DNA from: Rodentibacter ratti
Lineage (GTDB): Bacteria; Pseudomonadota; Gammaproteobacteria; Enterobacterales; Pasteurellaceae
Direction: 5' to 3'
Length of the DNA stretch: 64,000 nucleotides
Assembly (NCBI RefSeq): GCF_002000485.1
Contig: NZ_MLAJ01000003.1
Coordinates: forward strand, 124,001-188,000
Position numbers and translations under genes: made by a program. How positions within the stretch are numbered: the first letter of the stretch is position 1; each line of letters begins with the position of its first letter. Positions 47,360 through 58,384 of this stretch are shown in pieces. The notes beneath the pieces were generated by a model, which ran no database searches, was not told the origin of the DNA, and saw only the letters and a program-made list of their open reading frames with translations.

Positions 47360-47983
47360 ATGAATTTTGCACAAATTAAACTAGAAAGTCTTTCTGAAAA
47401 AGGCAGTTATGGTATCGGTTTACAAATCGGTCAACAATTATTAGACAGCCAAATGGAAATCACCGTTGAAGCAGTAGCAAAAGGGATTTTCGATGCGATT
47501 AATCACAATCAACCAGCATTAGATATCAATGAATTAATGCTTTCCGTACAACAACTTCAACAACAAGCGGCACAAGCACAACAGGCTAAATTCAAAGTAA
47601 TTGAAGAAGAAGGCAAAGCTTTTTTAGCGGAAAATGCCAAAAAAGCTGGTGTCACCGTCACGGACAGCGGTCTTCAATATGAAATTATCACTGAAGGCAC
47701 TGGAGCGAAACCGTCAGCTACGGATAAAGTGCGTGTTCACTATACCGGCACATTACCAAACGGCACCGTATTCGACAGTTCCGTATCACGTGGTCAGCCT
47801 GCGGAATTTCCGGTCAATGGCGTAATTCGTGGTTGGGTGGAAGCATTACAAATGATGCCTGTAGGTTCTAAATGGAAATTGACTATCCCACACGAGTTAG
47901 CTTACGGTGAACGTGGTGCAGGTGCTTCAATCCCACCATTTTCTACCCTGGTATTTGAAGTAGAATTATTAGATATTCTTTAA
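47360..47983 (+). CDS. fklB: FKBP-type peptidyl-prolyl cis-trans isomerase FklB
   Basis: Proline isomerase of 207 residues, near E. coli FklB size. The N-terminal dimerisation domain (about 1-95) includes GSYGIGLQIGQQLLDSQ and a Gln/Ala-rich helix. The C-terminal FKBP domain (about 110-207) shows VRVHYTGTLPNGTVFDSS, FPVNGVIRGWVEALQMMPVG and IPHELAYGERGAG...IPPFSTLVFEVELL. No signal peptide is visible, consistent with a cytoplasmic form. AAGGAAAA precedes the start. It ends at a strong 13-bp hairpin. Confidence 0.95.
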   Translation: MNFAQIKLESLSEKGSYGIGLQIGQQLLDSQMEITVEAVAKGIFDAINHNQPALDINELMLSVQQLQQQAAQAQQAKFKVIEEEGKAFLAENAKKAGVTVTDSGLQYEIITEGTGAKPSATDKVRVHYTGTLPNGTVFDSSVSRGQPAEFPVNGVIRGWVEALQMMPVGSKWKLTIPHELAYGERGAGASIPPFSTLVFEVELLDIL

Positions 47984-47995
47984 TCTCAAAAATAA

Positions 47996-48036
47996 AAAGA
48001 GCGGTTGATTTTCAGTGTGAATTTCAACCGCTCTTT
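47996..48036. terminator. Strong bidirectional terminator after fklB
   Basis: AAAGAGCGGTTGA (47996-48008) and TCAACCGCTCTTT (48024-48036) form a perfect 13-bp stem with a 15-nt loop, serving fklB and the converging lipoprotein gene. Confidence 0.85.
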
Positions 48037-48052
48037 AGTTTTCCTAAGCTTA

Positions 48053-48391
48053 CTATTTTCTCGATTTTCTTGATTTTTTAGATTTCTTATACCGTTTCTC
48101 TACTTTTTTATATCCTACCGAATAGCCCTTATCCCAAGCCTCACGCTGTGCCGAAGTCGTATTTCCGCAAAACTGAATTCGTTGACTGAGCTGATTTTCC
48201 CGATATGTGGGAAAATCCTTACCTACACGATAGCCATCTAAATACCAATCATCTATATCTTGACAAACAATGGTATTTAAACGCTTGATATGCCCATTAA
48301 CGGAAATAGGCGATCTTGATGATAATCTCCCCTGTGTTTGTACGCACGCAGTTAAAGTTAAGATTATTATCGTTAAAATAAGGTTTTTCAT
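48053..48391 (-). CDS. Small lipoprotein, DUF2799-like
   Basis: 112-residue exported protein with lipobox LTAC near residue 16 (LTIIILTLTACVQTQG). The mature part has repeated Trp/Gly-Tyr segments (DDWYLDGYRVGKDF; REAWDKGYSVGYKK) and two cysteines, a pattern seen in DUF2799 lipoproteins. It ends in a strongly basic tail (KKSKKSRKSRK) that may be variable. Function unknown. It lies 26 bp after proB on the same strand and could be cotranscribed. Confidence 0.7.
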   Translation of the reverse strand: MKNLILTIIILTLTACVQTQGRLSSRSPISVNGHIKRLNTIVCQDIDDWYLDGYRVGKDFPTYRENQLSQRIQFCGNTTSAQREAWDKGYSVGYKKVEKRYKKSKKSRKSRK

Positions 48392-48417
48392 TCCCCTTTC
48401 CTATAAATCACTGATTT

Positions 48418-49521
48418 TTATAAAATAATCATATCATCACGGTGAAGGGCAACGGAGCCATATTCATAGCCCAAAATAGCTTCAATTTCTTGAGATTTTT
48501 TTCCCTTGATTAACAATAACGCATCACTGTTATAGCGTGGCATACCAAGTGCAATATTTTTTCCACCCTGATTACGAATTTTCACTACCTCACCACGGGA
48601 GAAACGTCCTTCCACCGCCACAATCCCGGCCGGCAAAAGGGATTTATTTTGCACAAGCATGGCTTTTTCTGCCCCCTCATCAATAGTGATCGCGCCCGCT
48701 GAAGGGGCGGCAAATAACCATTGTTTGCGGCTTTCTAAACGATCTGCCTGATGGGCGGTAAATTTCGTGCCAATATCCTGTTCGTGTGCCAAATCCACAA
48801 TGACATTTGAACGATTACCCGGAGCGATAATCGTCTCAATACCGGAACGGGTTGCCACATCAGCGGCAATAATTTTGGTACTCATCCCCCCAGTACCCAA
48901 CGTTGTACCGCTTCCCCCTGCAATGGATCGAATATGATCGGTGATTTTATCCACCACCGGAATCAATTTTGCCGCCGGATTTTTACGTGGATCACTGTCA
49001 AATAACCCTTGTTGATCCGTTAAAAGATAAAGTTGTTCCGCTTGCACCAAAATCGCCACCAATGCCGATAAATTATCATTATCCCCTACTTTAATTTCCG
49101 CCGTCGCCACCGCATCATTTTCATTAATGACCGGGATAATGTGATTATCCAAAAGGGCGTGTAACGTATCACGGGCATTGAGAAAACGCTCGCGATCTTC
49201 AATATCCGCACGGGTCAATAAAATCTGCCCGATATGAATATCGTAAATTGCAAATAATTTTTCCCAAGCCTGAATAAGTTGGCTTTGCCCGACTGCCGCT
49301 AATAATTGTTTGGAGGCAATGGTCGGAGGCAACGTAGGATGATTCAAATAATGACGACCTGCGGCAATCGCACCGGAGGTCACGATCACAATCCGAAAGC
49401 CCTCATGATGAAGTTGTGCGATCTGTCTGACAATTTCCATCATATGTGGCGAATTTAATTTCGGTGAACCTTGAGTTAAGGTGCTCGTACCAAATTTGAC
49501 AACAATGGTTTTCTTGTTCAT
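48418..49521 (-). CDS. proB: Glutamate 5-kinase
   Basis: First step of proline synthesis, phosphorylating glutamate; feedback-inhibited by proline. It has 367 residues, as in E. coli. The amino acid kinase domain (1-260) shows [51 protein letters not shown] (in two overlapping parts) and [19 protein letters not shown]. The C-terminal PUA domain (about 275-360) includes [13 protein letters not shown] and VVAVEGRF-like [13 protein letters not shown]. proA is not adjacent in this window. Confidence 0.96.
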   Translation of the reverse strand: MNKKTIVVKFGTSTLTQGSPKLNSPHMMEIVRQIAQLHHEGFRIVIVTSGAIAAGRHYLNHPTLPPTIASKQLLAAVGQSQLIQAWEKLFAIYDIHIGQILLTRADIEDRERFLNARDTLHALLDNHIIPVINENDAVATAEIKVGDNDNLSALVAILVQAEQLYLLTDQQGLFDSDPRKNPAAKLIPVVDKITDHIRSIAGGSGTTLGTGGMSTKIIAADVATRSGIETIIAPGNRSNVIVDLAHEQDIGTKFTAHQADRLESRKQWLFAAPSAGAITIDEGAEKAMLVQNKSLLPAGIVAVEGRFSRGEVVKIRNQGGKNIALGMPRYNSDALLLIKGKKSQEIEAILGYEYGSVALHRDDMIIL

Positions 49522-49634
49522 TTTTTCTCTATTTTAGCCTTAAAAAACGGCGTTTACGTTATCACTAAATTTATTAAAAAGCATTAATTTTATGCTGTGC
49601 TATGGTATATTTCCCAACTCAACAAGGAGTTTTT

Positions 49635-50117
49635 ATGACATTCAGTTTAATTGTTGCCACCACGCTCAACGGCGTAATTGGCAAAGATAACCAAATGCCC
49701 TGGCACCTGCCAGCTGATCTTGCTTGGTTTAGAAAAAATACCACGGGGAAACCGGTCATTATGGGGCGTAAAACCTTTGAAAGTATTGGTCGCCCTCTGC
49801 CAAAACGGGTCAATATCGTATTATCTCGTCAGCCTTATAAATATGAAGGCATCATCTGGAAAAACAGCCTTGAAAGTGCGGTTGATTTTGTCAAAGATTC
49901 TGAAGAAATTATGCTGATTGGCGGCGGTGAACTCTTTAAGCAATATTTACCCCAAGCAGATAAACTCTATTTAACCCAAATTCAAGCCGAAATGGAGGGC
50001 GATACCTTTTTCCCAGTCTTAAATTGGGCAGAATGGCAGATTGAATTTGAAGAATACCGAGAGAAAGACGAGAACAATCCTTACGATTGTCGGTTTTTGA
50101 TTTTAGTGAGAAAGTAA
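49635..50117 (+). CDS. folA: Dihydrofolate reductase
   Basis: Reduces dihydrofolate with NADPH; target of trimethoprim. It has 160 residues. Motifs: SLIVATTLNGVIGKDNQMPW with the active-site loop, LPADLAWFRKNTTGKPVIMG, RKTFESIGRPLP, and IGGGELFKQYLPQADKLYLT. The catalytic acidic residue lies in LPADLAWF. The frame opens at 49602, but AAGGAG just before 49635 and alignment with E. coli FolA set the start. Converges with clpB on an uptake-signal terminator. Confidence 0.96.
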   Translation: MTFSLIVATTLNGVIGKDNQMPWHLPADLAWFRKNTTGKPVIMGRKTFESIGRPLPKRVNIVLSRQPYKYEGIIWKNSLESAVDFVKDSEEIMLIGGGELFKQYLPQADKLYLTQIQAEMEGDTFFPVLNWAEWQIEFEEYREKDENNPYDCRFLILVRK

Positions 50118-50147
50118 AAAAGTGCGGTAAAAATGACCGCACTTTTT
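50117..50147. terminator. Inverted uptake-signal terminator between folA and clpB
   Basis: AAAAAGTGCGGT (50117-50128) and ACCGCACTTTTT (50136-50147) give a 12-bp stem with a 7-nt loop, flanked by A and T tracts, overlapping the folA stop region. Confidence 0.85.
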
Positions 50148-50158
50148 GTATTTGAAAT

Positions 50159-52729
50159 TTATTGTCTTGCGACAACTTTGCCATCGGCATAATCCACAGT
50201 AACAAGGCTGCTTGGGAGCAATTTACCGGAAAGGATTTGTTGTGCCAACGGATTCTCGATCTCTTGCTGAATCGCACGTTTTAACGGACGTGCGCCATAA
50301 ACCGGGTCATAGCCCACTTCACCAATGAAATCAATGAGTGCTTCACTGAACACAATCTCATAACCACGGGTTTCCATACGTTTTGCCAAGCGTTCTAATT
50401 GGATACGAGCGATAGCTCGAATATTTTCTTTCGCAAGCGGATGGAATACCACGGTTTCATCAATACGGTTGATAAATTCCGGACGGAAATGTTGCCCCAC
50501 CACCGACATCACGAGGTTTTTCATTTCATCATAGCCTTCACTTTGATGCTCCTGAATTAAATGGGAACCCAAGTTAGAGGTCATAATCACCACCGTATTA
50601 CGGAAATCGACGGTTCTGCCTTGTCCATCGGTTAAACGCCCGTCATCCAACACTTGTAACAAGATATTGAAAACATCAGCGTGTGCTTTTTCCACTTCAT
50701 CAAGCAAAATCACGGAATAAGGGCGACGGCGGACAGCCTCAGTTAAATAACCGCCTTCTTCATACCCCACATAACCCGGAGGCGCACCGACTAAACGGGA
50801 AACACTGTGTTTTTCCATAAATTCCGACATATCAATACGCACCATGGCATCGTCGCTGTCGAAGAGGAATTTTGCCAAGGTTTTACACAATTCCGTTTTC
50901 CCTACCCCCGTTGGACCAAGGAATAAGAACGAACCAATCGGACGATTCGGATCAGACAATCCTGCACGGCTACGGCGAATAGCATTGGCAACGGCATCCA
51001 CCGCTTCATTCTGACCGATTACGCGTTTGTGTAATTCTTCTTCCATGCGCAACAGTTTTTCTTTTTCCCCTTCCATCATTTTAGACACAGGTATCCCTGT
51101 GGCTTTGGAAAGCACTTCTGCGATTTCTTCATCGGTCACACGATAACGCAATAAGCTCATTTCTTTGCCTTCGCTGGTTTCAGCTTGAGCCAGTTGTTTT
51201 TCCAATTCAGGAATACGTCCGTATTGGAGCTCCGACATTTTACTTAAATCACCGGCACGGCGGGCTTGCTCCATTTCGGTTTTCGCCGCATCAAGTGCTT
51301 GTTTAATATGTTGTGAACCGGAAAGTGTGGCTTTTTCGGATTTCCAAACTTCTTCCAATTCCGCATATTCACGTTCTTTGTCAGCCAGTTCTTTTTCTAA
51401 GGTTTCCAAACGTTTACGGCTCGCCTCATCTTCTTCTTTTTTCAAAGCTTGTTGCTCCAATTTCAGTTGGATAATACGACGTTCAAGACGATCGAGCGGT
51501 TCCGGTTTGGAATCAATTTCCATACGAATACTGGATGCCGCCTCATCAATTAAATCAATGGCTTTATCTGGTAATTGACGATCGGAAATATAACGATGTG
51601 AAAGGGTCGCCGCCGCCACAATCGCCGGGTCGGTAATATCCACATGGTGATGAATTTCATAGCGTTCTTTTAAACCACGCAAAATCGCAATGGTGTCTTC
51701 CACGCTCGGTTCGTCCACAAACACTTTTTGGAAACGGCGTTCCAATGCGGCATCTTTTTCGATATATTGACGATATTCGTCCAAGGTTGTCGCACCCACG
51801 CAATGCAATTCACCACGCGCCAAACTCGGTTTTAACAAGTTGCCGGCATCCATCGCACCGTCGGTTTTTCCTGCGCCCACCATGGTATGAATTTCATCAA
51901 TAAACAGAATGACTCTACCCTCTTCTTTTGCCAATTCATTCAATACCGCTTTCAAACGCTCTTCGAATTCACCACGATATTTTGCGCCGGCAATCAACGC
52001 CCCCATATCTAAAGAGAGGACACGTTTATTTTTCAATCCTTCCGGCACTTCTCCATTGACAATACGCTGTGCCAAACCTTCTACAATCGCCGTTTTACCC
52101 ACGCCCGGTTCACCAATTAAAACCGGATTATTTTTAGTCCGGCGTTGTAAAACTTGAATAGTGCGGCGGATTTCTTCATCACGTCCGATTACCGGATCAA
52201 GTTTGCCGCTTTCTGCCCGTTTTGTTAAATCAATGGTATATTTTTCAAGAGCTTGTCTGCTTTCTTCTGCATTTTGATCGTTCACGCTTTGTCCTCCACG
52301 AATTTGTTGAATCGCTTGCGCAATTTGTTCTTTTTTCGCACCGCACTTGGTTAAAATATCTTTTAACGAGCCCCGTTCTTCTAATGCGGCAAGCAAAAAC
52401 AATTCACTTGAAATAAACTTATCTTGTCTTTGTTGAGCGAGTTTGTCGCATAAATTCAATAAGTTAAGTAATTGGCGGGAAATTTGCACATCGCCGCCAT
52501 TGCCGGAAACCTGTGGCAATTTATTTAGCTCTTGATTTAATTCGTTACGCAATAAGGCAACATTTACCCCACTTGCGGTTAAAATCGGCGCAACGGAGCC
52601 GTCCTGTTGGTTTAAAAGTGCGGTCAATAAATGCACCGGTTCAATAAACTGATTATCTTTGCCAAGCGCAAGCGACTGTGCTTCACTCAAGGCTTTTTGG
52701 AATTTTGTGGTAAATTTTTCTATATTCAT
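50159..52729 (-). CDS. clpB: Protein disaggregase ClpB
   Basis: Hexameric Hsp100 ATPase that resolves protein aggregates with DnaK. It has 856 residues, E. coli size. Layout: N-terminal Clp domain (1-145), first AAA with [15 protein letters not shown] near 205 and [14 protein letters not shown] near 275, coiled-coil middle domain (about 400-525), second AAA with [15 protein letters not shown] near 605 and [11 protein letters not shown] near 675, and a C-terminal small domain ending in basic/valine residues. A heat-shock-like -35 element lies upstream. Confidence 0.98.
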   Translation of the reverse strand: MNIEKFTTKFQKALSEAQSLALGKDNQFIEPVHLLTALLNQQDGSVAPILTASGVNVALLRNELNQELNKLPQVSGNGGDVQISRQLLNLLNLCDKLAQQRQDKFISSELFLLAALEERGSLKDILTKCGAKKEQIAQAIQQIRGGQSVNDQNAEESRQALEKYTIDLTKRAESGKLDPVIGRDEEIRRTIQVLQRRTKNNPVLIGEPGVGKTAIVEGLAQRIVNGEVPEGLKNKRVLSLDMGALIAGAKYRGEFEERLKAVLNELAKEEGRVILFIDEIHTMVGAGKTDGAMDAGNLLKPSLARGELHCVGATTLDEYRQYIEKDAALERRFQKVFVDEPSVEDTIAILRGLKERYEIHHHVDITDPAIVAAATLSHRYISDRQLPDKAIDLIDEAASSIRMEIDSKPEPLDRLERRIIQLKLEQQALKKEEDEASRKRLETLEKELADKEREYAELEEVWKSEKATLSGSQHIKQALDAAKTEMEQARRAGDLSKMSELQYGRIPELEKQLAQAETSEGKEMSLLRYRVTDEEIAEVLSKATGIPVSKMMEGEKEKLLRMEEELHKRVIGQNEAVDAVANAIRRSRAGLSDPNRPIGSFLFLGPTGVGKTELCKTLAKFLFDSDDAMVRIDMSEFMEKHSVSRLVGAPPGYVGYEEGGYLTEAVRRRPYSVILLDEVEKAHADVFNILLQVLDDGRLTDGQGRTVDFRNTVVIMTSNLGSHLIQEHQSEGYDEMKNLVMSVVGQHFRPEFINRIDETVVFHPLAKENIRAIARIQLERLAKRMETRGYEIVFSEALIDFIGEVGYDPVYGARPLKRAIQQEIENPLAQQILSGKLLPSSLVTVDYADGKVVARQ

Positions 52730-52805
52730 TTCTCTTTTCCCTATTCATTGATATTCAATTTGGCTTTCGCCGTTCACACAGGGTAAGTAAGATCATTTGA
52801 GATGA

Positions 52806-52815
52806 TTTCAAGGGG
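52806..52815 (-). promoter_or_regulatory. Heat-shock (sigma-32) -35-like element upstream of clpB
   Basis: On the minus strand CCCCTTGAAA matches the sigma-32 -35 consensus very well and lies about 80 bp before the clpB start. The corresponding -10 (CCCATNT type) is poorly conserved: TCTTACTT stands 13 bp downstream. Heat induction of clpB is expected from relatives. Confidence 0.45.
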
Positions 52816-52866
52816 AAAAATGAAATATTTTTGATTTTACCTATCAATTAAATTGAGATGATAGGT

Positions 52867-53433
52867 TTATCCAACCAAAATATCAAAGAGAGGCACATCC
52901 CAATGTTCAATAGGCAAAGCGTCAATTTGCTGACAAGCATGTGCCAAACCAATAGGAAGAAAGAATTTTTGTTGCCAATTCTGCAAGGTTCGATCATAAA
53001 AACCTCCACCCATACCGAGACGATTACCTTGTTTATCAAAGGCAACCAAGGGAGTAAAAAGAATATCCAACTCATTGATTGGTAAAACATTTTGAACATT
53101 CAATTTTGGCTCCCAAATACCAAAATGATTTTGCATCATCGGCGTGTCGGGCAAATAACGTAAAAAGAGCAAATGATTTTTCGCAAAAGGATGTAAGACG
53201 GGCAAAAATACCTTTTTATTTTTATCCCAAAGTTTTTTTATCAAATCTTGAGTGGAAATTTCACCGTCAAAAGAAAGGTATAATGCAATATTTTCTGCCT
53301 GACGACGTTCAATTAAATCAAGGGCTTGACGTGTAACGGCTTGTTCTGCCTGTTGCTGTTGAAGTGCGGTTAAACTCGCTCGCGTTTTTCGGATTTGACG
53401 ACGAATTTGTTGGCGTTGTTGCTGAATGTTCAT
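52867..53433 (-). CDS. fau: 5-formyltetrahydrofolate cyclo-ligase
   Basis: Converts 5-formyl-THF to 5,10-methenyl-THF with ATP. It has 188 residues. Family motifs are QQIRRQIRKTRASL near the N-terminus, IALYLSFDGEISTQ, FGIWEP and the closing LFTPLVAFDKQGNRLGMGGG followed by FYDRTL. It begins 15 nt after the 3' end of 6S RNA on the same strand, the standard gammaproteobacterial ssrS-fau (ygfA) arrangement, so part of its mRNA probably comes from read-through of ssrS. Confidence 0.93.
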   Translation of the reverse strand: MNIQQQRQQIRRQIRKTRASLTALQQQQAEQAVTRQALDLIERRQAENIALYLSFDGEISTQDLIKKLWDKNKKVFLPVLHPFAKNHLLFLRYLPDTPMMQNHFGIWEPKLNVQNVLPINELDILFTPLVAFDKQGNRLGMGGGFYDRTLQNWQQKFFLPIGLAHACQQIDALPIEHWDVPLFDILVG

Positions 53434-53448
53434 AGAGATAAAAAGAAA

Positions 53449-53648
53449 GAACCCGGAATGCCGTTGTGGGTGGCAGTCCTTGAACCCGATGGTTCAAGGA
53501 AATCGATAAGGTCATTTTCAGGTTTCTTAATTCCTTTATTTTTCAGGAGAAGAATAAAGGCAAAGCCTACACACCAATGACGGGAAACCGATTTATAAGA
53601 TTTTAAGTATCGGCTCAGGGACATAACCCATTAGCGAACATTCCAGGA
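53449..53648 (-). ncRNA. ssrS: 6S RNA
   Basis: Regulatory RNA that sequesters sigma-70 RNA polymerase in stationary phase. On the minus strand, the 5' part reads GGAATGTTCGC...CCCTGAGCCGATA and the 3' part CCTTGAACCATCGGGTTCAA followed by GGCATTCC. These are the conserved closing stem, the CCCTGAGCCGAT segment and the CCTTGAACC/GGTTCAAGG hairpin of E. coli 6S RNA. Both ends pair (GGAATG with CATTCC). A TATAAC -10 lies near 53661-53666. The zapA-ssrS-fau order is conserved. The ends are approximate to a few nucleotides. Confidence 0.92.
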
Positions 53649-53728
53649 AATCTTTATGAGGTTATACTAACGAAAAGTAGGCATTTTTGCCAGACTTTAT
53701 TTTTGAAATCTGCGATCTTGCTCACAAA

Positions 53729-54025
53729 TTATTCTCTTGTTGAGAGAATGCTCCCCAATGAATGATCCAACTGCTGAATACGCGTTTTCAAAACATCTTC
53801 AATTTGCGCATTTTTATTTTTTTCCTGCGTAAGCTCAAAACTTAAATTCAACGCAACAATAGACAATACGCGATCAAGCTGAATCAATCCCGTTTTTTCT
53901 TTCATTTCGGAAACCAAGGCATCTAAATGGCGTGCGGCTTGGCGCAACGCATCTTCTTGATCCTGAGGTACATTTAAACGTAATACTTGCCCTAATACGA
54001 CAATTTCAACCAGTTTTAATGACAT
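53729..54025 (-). CDS. zapA: Cell division protein ZapA
   Basis: FtsZ-bundling protein that stabilises the division ring. It has 98 residues: an N-terminal beta-hairpin head (LVEIVVLGQVLRLNVPQDQE), then a conserved helix (ALRQAARHLDALVSEMKEKT; DRVLSIVALNLSFEL) and a C-terminal coiled coil. It sits upstream of ssrS and fau on the same strand, and divergent from polA. Confidence 0.93.
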   Translation of the reverse strand: MSLKLVEIVVLGQVLRLNVPQDQEDALRQAARHLDALVSEMKEKTGLIQLDRVLSIVALNLSFELTQEKNKNAQIEDVLKTRIQQLDHSLGSILSTRE

Positions 54026-54183
54026 TGTATTCCCTTTAATTGGTATTTTTGAGTGGGAAATATTATGCCATAGGCAAACTTTCCCGTCATATCTTTTACA
54101 CGCAATCAGTGAGCCTAGCTGTTCGCGCCCTTTCTGAATTTACGTTATAATGCGCTCACTTTATCACATTGAATGAGATTTTT

Positions 54184-56982
54184 ATGGCACAGATCGCAGC
54201 AAACCCACTGGTCTTAGTGGACGGTTCTTCTTATTTATATCGAGCGTTTCACGCATTCCCCCCATTAACCAATTCTGCCGGCGAACCAACCGGCGCAATG
54301 TATGGCGTATTAAATATGCTCAAAAGCCTGATTTCGCAGGTACAACCGAGCCATATTGCGGTGGTGTTTGATGCCAAAGGGAAAACTTTCCGTGACGAAC
54401 TGTTCGAACAATACAAATCCCACCGCCCGCCCATGCCGGATGATCTCAGAAAGCAAATTCAACCTTTACACGATATGATTCGCGCCCTTGGCATTCCCCT
54501 TTTAGTGGTGGAGGGTGTAGAGGCTGACGATGTCATCGGAACCCTCGCCACGCAGGCTTCCCAAAAGGGTAAAAAAGTGCTGATCAGCACAGGCGATAAG
54601 GATATGGCGCAGCTGGTGGATGACAATATTATGCTCATCAATACGATGAACAATAGCTTATTAGATCGAGAAGGTGTCATTGAAAAATATGGTATTTCGC
54701 CGGAACTCATTATTGATTATCTGGCACTGATGGGCGATAGTTCGGATAACATTCCCGGTGTAGCCGGTGTGGGTGAGAAAACTGCGCTTGGGCTGTTGCA
54801 AGGAATTGGTAGTATGGCCGATATTTATGCCAATCTCGACAAAGTGGCCGAATTACCTATTCGTGGGTCGAAAAAGCTCGGCGAGAAATTATTGGCAGAA
54901 AAGCAAAATGCGGATTTGTCTTACACCCTTGCCACCATTAAAACCGATGTGGCATTAGATATCACGCCAGATGAATTATTACTCGGTGAAAGTGATAATG
55001 ACCAGCTGATCGAATATTTCGGGCGCTATGAATTTAAACGCTGGCTGAGTGAAGTAATGAATGGCTCAGATTCTATCACACAGGCTAACGAGCAAGCGGT
55101 TAAAATCAATCCATATCAAGCCACACCAACTGTTTCTGCTGAAAGTGCGGTTGAAAATCAGCCTAAATTTCAAATTGATCGCAGCCAATATGAAACCCTT
55201 CTAACAGAAGCGGATTTAACCCGTTGGATTGAGAAATTATCAAAGGCTCATTTATTCGCCCTCGATACGGAAACAGATAGCCTGAATTATATGATAGCCA
55301 ATCTCGTTGGGCTTTCTTTTGCCCTAGAAAATGGTGAGGCCGCTTACCTTCCGTTGCAATTGGATTATCTCGGTGCGCCAAAAACTCTTGAAAAAACCAC
55401 CGCACTTTCCGCCCTCAAACCCATTCTTGAAAATGCCGACATAAAAAAAGTGGGACAAAATATCAAATATGATCTCACCATTTTGGCTCGCAACGGTATT
55501 GATGTGCGAGGTGTGGCATTTGATACCATGTTGGAATCCTATGTGTTGGATAGCACCGGTCGCCACAACATGGACGATCTCGCCAAACGCTATTTAGGAC
55601 ATCAAACTATCAGTTTTGAAGAGATCGCCGGCAAAGGGAAAAATCAACTGACTTTCAATCAAATCCCCTTAGAACAAGCAGCCGAATATGCAGCGGAAGA
55701 TGCGGATGTCACCATGAAACTCCAGCAGGTTTTATGGGAAAAATTACAAGATAAACCGAGCCTAACCGCACTTTTTGAAAACATTGAATTGCCATTACTC
55801 AGTGTCCTTTCACACATGGAACGAACCGGTGTGTTAATTGACAGTGATGCATTGTTTATACAATCCAACGAAATCACCGCAAGATTGACCGCACTTGAAA
55901 CGCAAGCCTATGAACTCGCCGGGCAAACCTTCAATCTCGCCTCCACCAAACAATTACAAGAGATTTTGTTTGATAAGTTGGGCTTACCGGTTTTACAAAA
56001 AACGCCAAAAGGTGCGCCATCCACAAACGAGGAAGTATTGGAAGAATTGGCTTATAGCCATGAATTACCCAAAGTCTTAGTGGAACATCGAGGCTTGAGC
56101 AAATTAAAATCCACCTACACGGATAAATTGCCGCAAATGGTGGATCCGAACACAGGACGTGTCCATACCTCCTACCATCAAGCCGTCACAGCCACAGGGC
56201 GTTTGTCCTCCAGCGATCCGAATTTACAAAATATTCCGATCCGCAATGAAGAAGGTCGCCGCATTCGTCAGGCTTTTATTGCGCGTGAAGGTTATTCTGT
56301 GGTGGCGGCCGACTATTCTCAAATTGAATTGCGTATTATGGCGCATTTATCTCAGGATCAAGGGTTGATTAACGCCTTTGCGCAAGGTAAAGACATTCAC
56401 CGCTCCACCGCCGCGGAAATTTTCGGTGTGCCATTGGATAACGTCACAAACGAGCAACGCCGCAACGCCAAAGCTATTAACTTCGGCTTGATTTACGGTA
56501 TGTCATCTTTCGGGCTTTCCCGCCAACTTGGAATTTCCCGTGCCGATGCGCAAAAATATATGGATTTATATTTCCAGCGTTATCCGGGCGTACAAACCTT
56601 TATGCAGGATATCCGCGAAAAAGCGAAAGCACAGGGCTATGTGGAAACCTTATTCGGTCGCCGTTTATATTTGCCGGATATTAACTCTAGCAACGCCATG
56701 CGCCGTAAAGGGGCAGAACGGGTTGCCATCAACGCGCCAATGCAAGGTACGGCGGCAGATATTATTAAACGAGCGATGATTAAACTTGATGAGCTTGTTC
56801 GCCACGACCCTGATATTGATATGATTATGCAAGTGCACGATGAATTAGTGTTTGAAGTGCGGTCGGAAAAAGTGGAATTTTTTAGCCAACTCATCAAACA
56901 AAATATGGAAACCGCCGCCGAATTGGTCGTGCCGCTTATTGTGGATGTAGGCGTAGGGAAAAATTGGGATGAAGCCCATTAA
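54184..56982 (+). CDS. polA: DNA polymerase I
   Basis: Repair and Okazaki-fragment polymerase, 932 residues. The 5' nuclease domain (1-320) has [16 protein letters not shown] and [11 protein letters not shown]. The 3'-5' exonuclease domain (about 350-540) keeps its catalytic acids in [13 protein letters not shown] and VGQNIKYDL, so proofreading should be intact. Polymerase motif A is [18 protein letters not shown], the O helix is [16 protein letters not shown], and motif C is [12 protein letters not shown]. The frame opens five codons earlier at 54169; the ATG at 54184 aligns with relatives. Several uptake signals fall within the gene. Confidence 0.98.
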   Translation: MAQIAANPLVLVDGSSYLYRAFHAFPPLTNSAGEPTGAMYGVLNMLKSLISQVQPSHIAVVFDAKGKTFRDELFEQYKSHRPPMPDDLRKQIQPLHDMIRALGIPLLVVEGVEADDVIGTLATQASQKGKKVLISTGDKDMAQLVDDNIMLINTMNNSLLDREGVIEKYGISPELIIDYLALMGDSSDNIPGVAGVGEKTALGLLQGIGSMADIYANLDKVAELPIRGSKKLGEKLLAEKQNADLSYTLATIKTDVALDITPDELLLGESDNDQLIEYFGRYEFKRWLSEVMNGSDSITQANEQAVKINPYQATPTVSAESAVENQPKFQIDRSQYETLLTEADLTRWIEKLSKAHLFALDTETDSLNYMIANLVGLSFALENGEAAYLPLQLDYLGAPKTLEKTTALSALKPILENADIKKVGQNIKYDLTILARNGIDVRGVAFDTMLESYVLDSTGRHNMDDLAKRYLGHQTISFEEIAGKGKNQLTFNQIPLEQAAEYAAEDADVTMKLQQVLWEKLQDKPSLTALFENIELPLLSVLSHMERTGVLIDSDALFIQSNEITARLTALETQAYELAGQTFNLASTKQLQEILFDKLGLPVLQKTPKGAPSTNEEVLEELAYSHELPKVLVEHRGLSKLKSTYTDKLPQMVDPNTGRVHTSYHQAVTATGRLSSSDPNLQNIPIRNEEGRRIRQAFIAREGYSVVAADYSQIELRIMAHLSQDQGLINAFAQGKDIHRSTAAEIFGVPLDNVTNEQRRNAKAINFGLIYGMSSFGLSRQLGISRADAQKYMDLYFQRYPGVQTFMQDIREKAKAQGYVETLFGRRLYLPDINSSNAMRRKGAERVAINAPMQGTAADIIKRAMIKLDELVRHDPDIDMIMQVHDELVFEVRSEKVEFFSQLIKQNMETAAELVVPLIVDVGVGKNWDEAH

Positions 56983-57028
56983 TGTTCAATAAAGGCAAAA
57001 TTATTCATAACTTAGTTTTTTGAAAAAG

Positions 57029-58336
57029 ATGATGTACGAAGAAAGATTACAGCAAATTGAAAAACCACTACTTTATATTGTCAAACGTGATGTTGTCCCG
57101 GCACTTGGCTGCACCGAGCCGATTTCCCTCGCCCTCGCTTGTGCTACGGCAGCAAAATACTTAGGCAAAACCCCTAGCAAAATTGAGGCTAAAGTTTCCG
57201 CCAATTTGATGAAAAACGGTTTAGGTGTCGCCGTACCGGGAACAGGTATGGTGGGCTTGCCTATTGCAGCGGCAATCGGCGCCTTAGGTGGAGATCCTGA
57301 CGGCGGGCTGGAGGTGTTAAAACAGATCACCGCACAACAGGTTTCAGCTGCAAAAGCCATGCTTGCGCAAAAACAGGTGAGTGTCGATATTCACCCAACG
57401 GAGCATATCCTCTACTCAGAAGCGGTGCTTTTCGCAGATGACGATTGGGTCAAGGTCGCTATTCAAGATCAACATACCAATGTGATTTTGATTGAAAAAA
57501 ATGGCGAAATCCTCTTTGAAAAAACTGAAAATGAATGTGCCGATACTGATCCTTATGAAATTTTCAAACAAGTCACCGCACGTGAAATTTTTGAATTTTC
57601 CTGCGAAGTTGCCTTAGATAAAATTCGCTTTATCGGACAAGCCGGCGAACTCAATCGTGCCCTTTCCAATGAAGGCTTACGGGAAAATTACGGCTTACAT
57701 ATTGGGCGAACCTTGCGTAAACAAGTAGGGAGCGGTTTAATTTCAGACGATTTACTTAGCAAAATTATGATCGAAACCACGGCAGCTTCCGATGCCAGGA
57801 TGGGCGGCGCTACCTTGCCTGCCATGAGTAATTCCGGTTCAGGAAATCAAGGTATTGCGGCGACTATGCCTGTGGTGGTCGCTGCCGATTATTTGAACGT
57901 CGATGAAGAAAAACGCCTCAGAGCCTTATTTTTATCACATTTAATGGCGATTTATATTCACAGTAAACTGCCGAAATTATCCGCACTTTGTGCCGTCACC
58001 ACAGCTTCGATGGGAAGCTGCGCCGGCATTGCCTATTTGCTGACGGGGAAATTTGAAACCGCCAGCATGGGGATTTGCAGTATGATCGGCGATATCAGCG
58101 GCATTATTTGCGACGGTGCGGCAAATAGTTGTGCAATGAAAGTCTCCACCAGCGTGGCATCGGGTTATAAATCCGTGTTGATGGCAATGGATGAAACTCA
58201 CGTGACCGGCAATGAAGGCATCGTTGAACACGATCTCGATCGCACTATCGACAACCTCTGTGCCATCGCCTCAAAAAGTATGCAAAATATCGATCGCCAC
58301 GTCATTGAGATTATGGTGAACAAACCTTGCCCTTAG
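57029..58336 (+). CDS. cyuA: UPF0597/CyuA-family protein (probable L-cysteine desulfidase)
   Basis: 435-residue protein of the serine-dehydratase-alpha-like UPF0597 family (E. coli YhaM, renamed CyuA for anaerobic cysteine catabolism). Characteristic segments are VVPALGCTEPISLALA near residue 27, AVPGTGMVGLPIAAAIGALGG, NSGSGNQGIAATMPV near 270, TTASMGSCAGIAYLLTG and ICDGAANSCAMKVS. The cysteines in LGCTEP, SMGSCAG and ICDGAANSC probably hold a 4Fe-4S cluster. Cysteine-to-pyruvate plus sulfide chemistry is the family function as known for relatives. The open frame begins with a TTG at 57020; ATG 57029 is preferred, with ATG 57032 possible. Confidence 0.82.
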   Translation: MMYEERLQQIEKPLLYIVKRDVVPALGCTEPISLALACATAAKYLGKTPSKIEAKVSANLMKNGLGVAVPGTGMVGLPIAAAIGALGGDPDGGLEVLKQITAQQVSAAKAMLAQKQVSVDIHPTEHILYSEAVLFADDDWVKVAIQDQHTNVILIEKNGEILFEKTENECADTDPYEIFKQVTAREIFEFSCEVALDKIRFIGQAGELNRALSNEGLRENYGLHIGRTLRKQVGSGLISDDLLSKIMIETTAASDARMGGATLPAMSNSGSGNQGIAATMPVVVAADYLNVDEEKRLRALFLSHLMAIYIHSKLPKLSALCAVTTASMGSCAGIAYLLTGKFETASMGICSMIGDISGIICDGAANSCAMKVSTSVASGYKSVLMAMDETHVTGNEGIVEHDLDRTIDNLCAIASKSMQNIDRHVIEIMVNKPCP

Positions 58337-58351
58337 TTTTTTGTAAAAAAT

Positions 58352-58384
58352 ATCCCCAAAGGTTATATAACCAATTAAGGGGAT
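58352..58384 (+). terminator. Terminator after the cyuA-like gene
   Basis: ATCCCC (58352-58357) pairs with GGGGAT (58379-58384) around a second small palindrome (GGTTATATAACC), followed by TTTT. Confidence 0.7.

Noticed and set aside
53318-53624. Short frames over the zapA-fau gap (65, 61 and 64 codons)
   Set aside because: They cover 6S RNA; the conservation is structural RNA, not protein coding.
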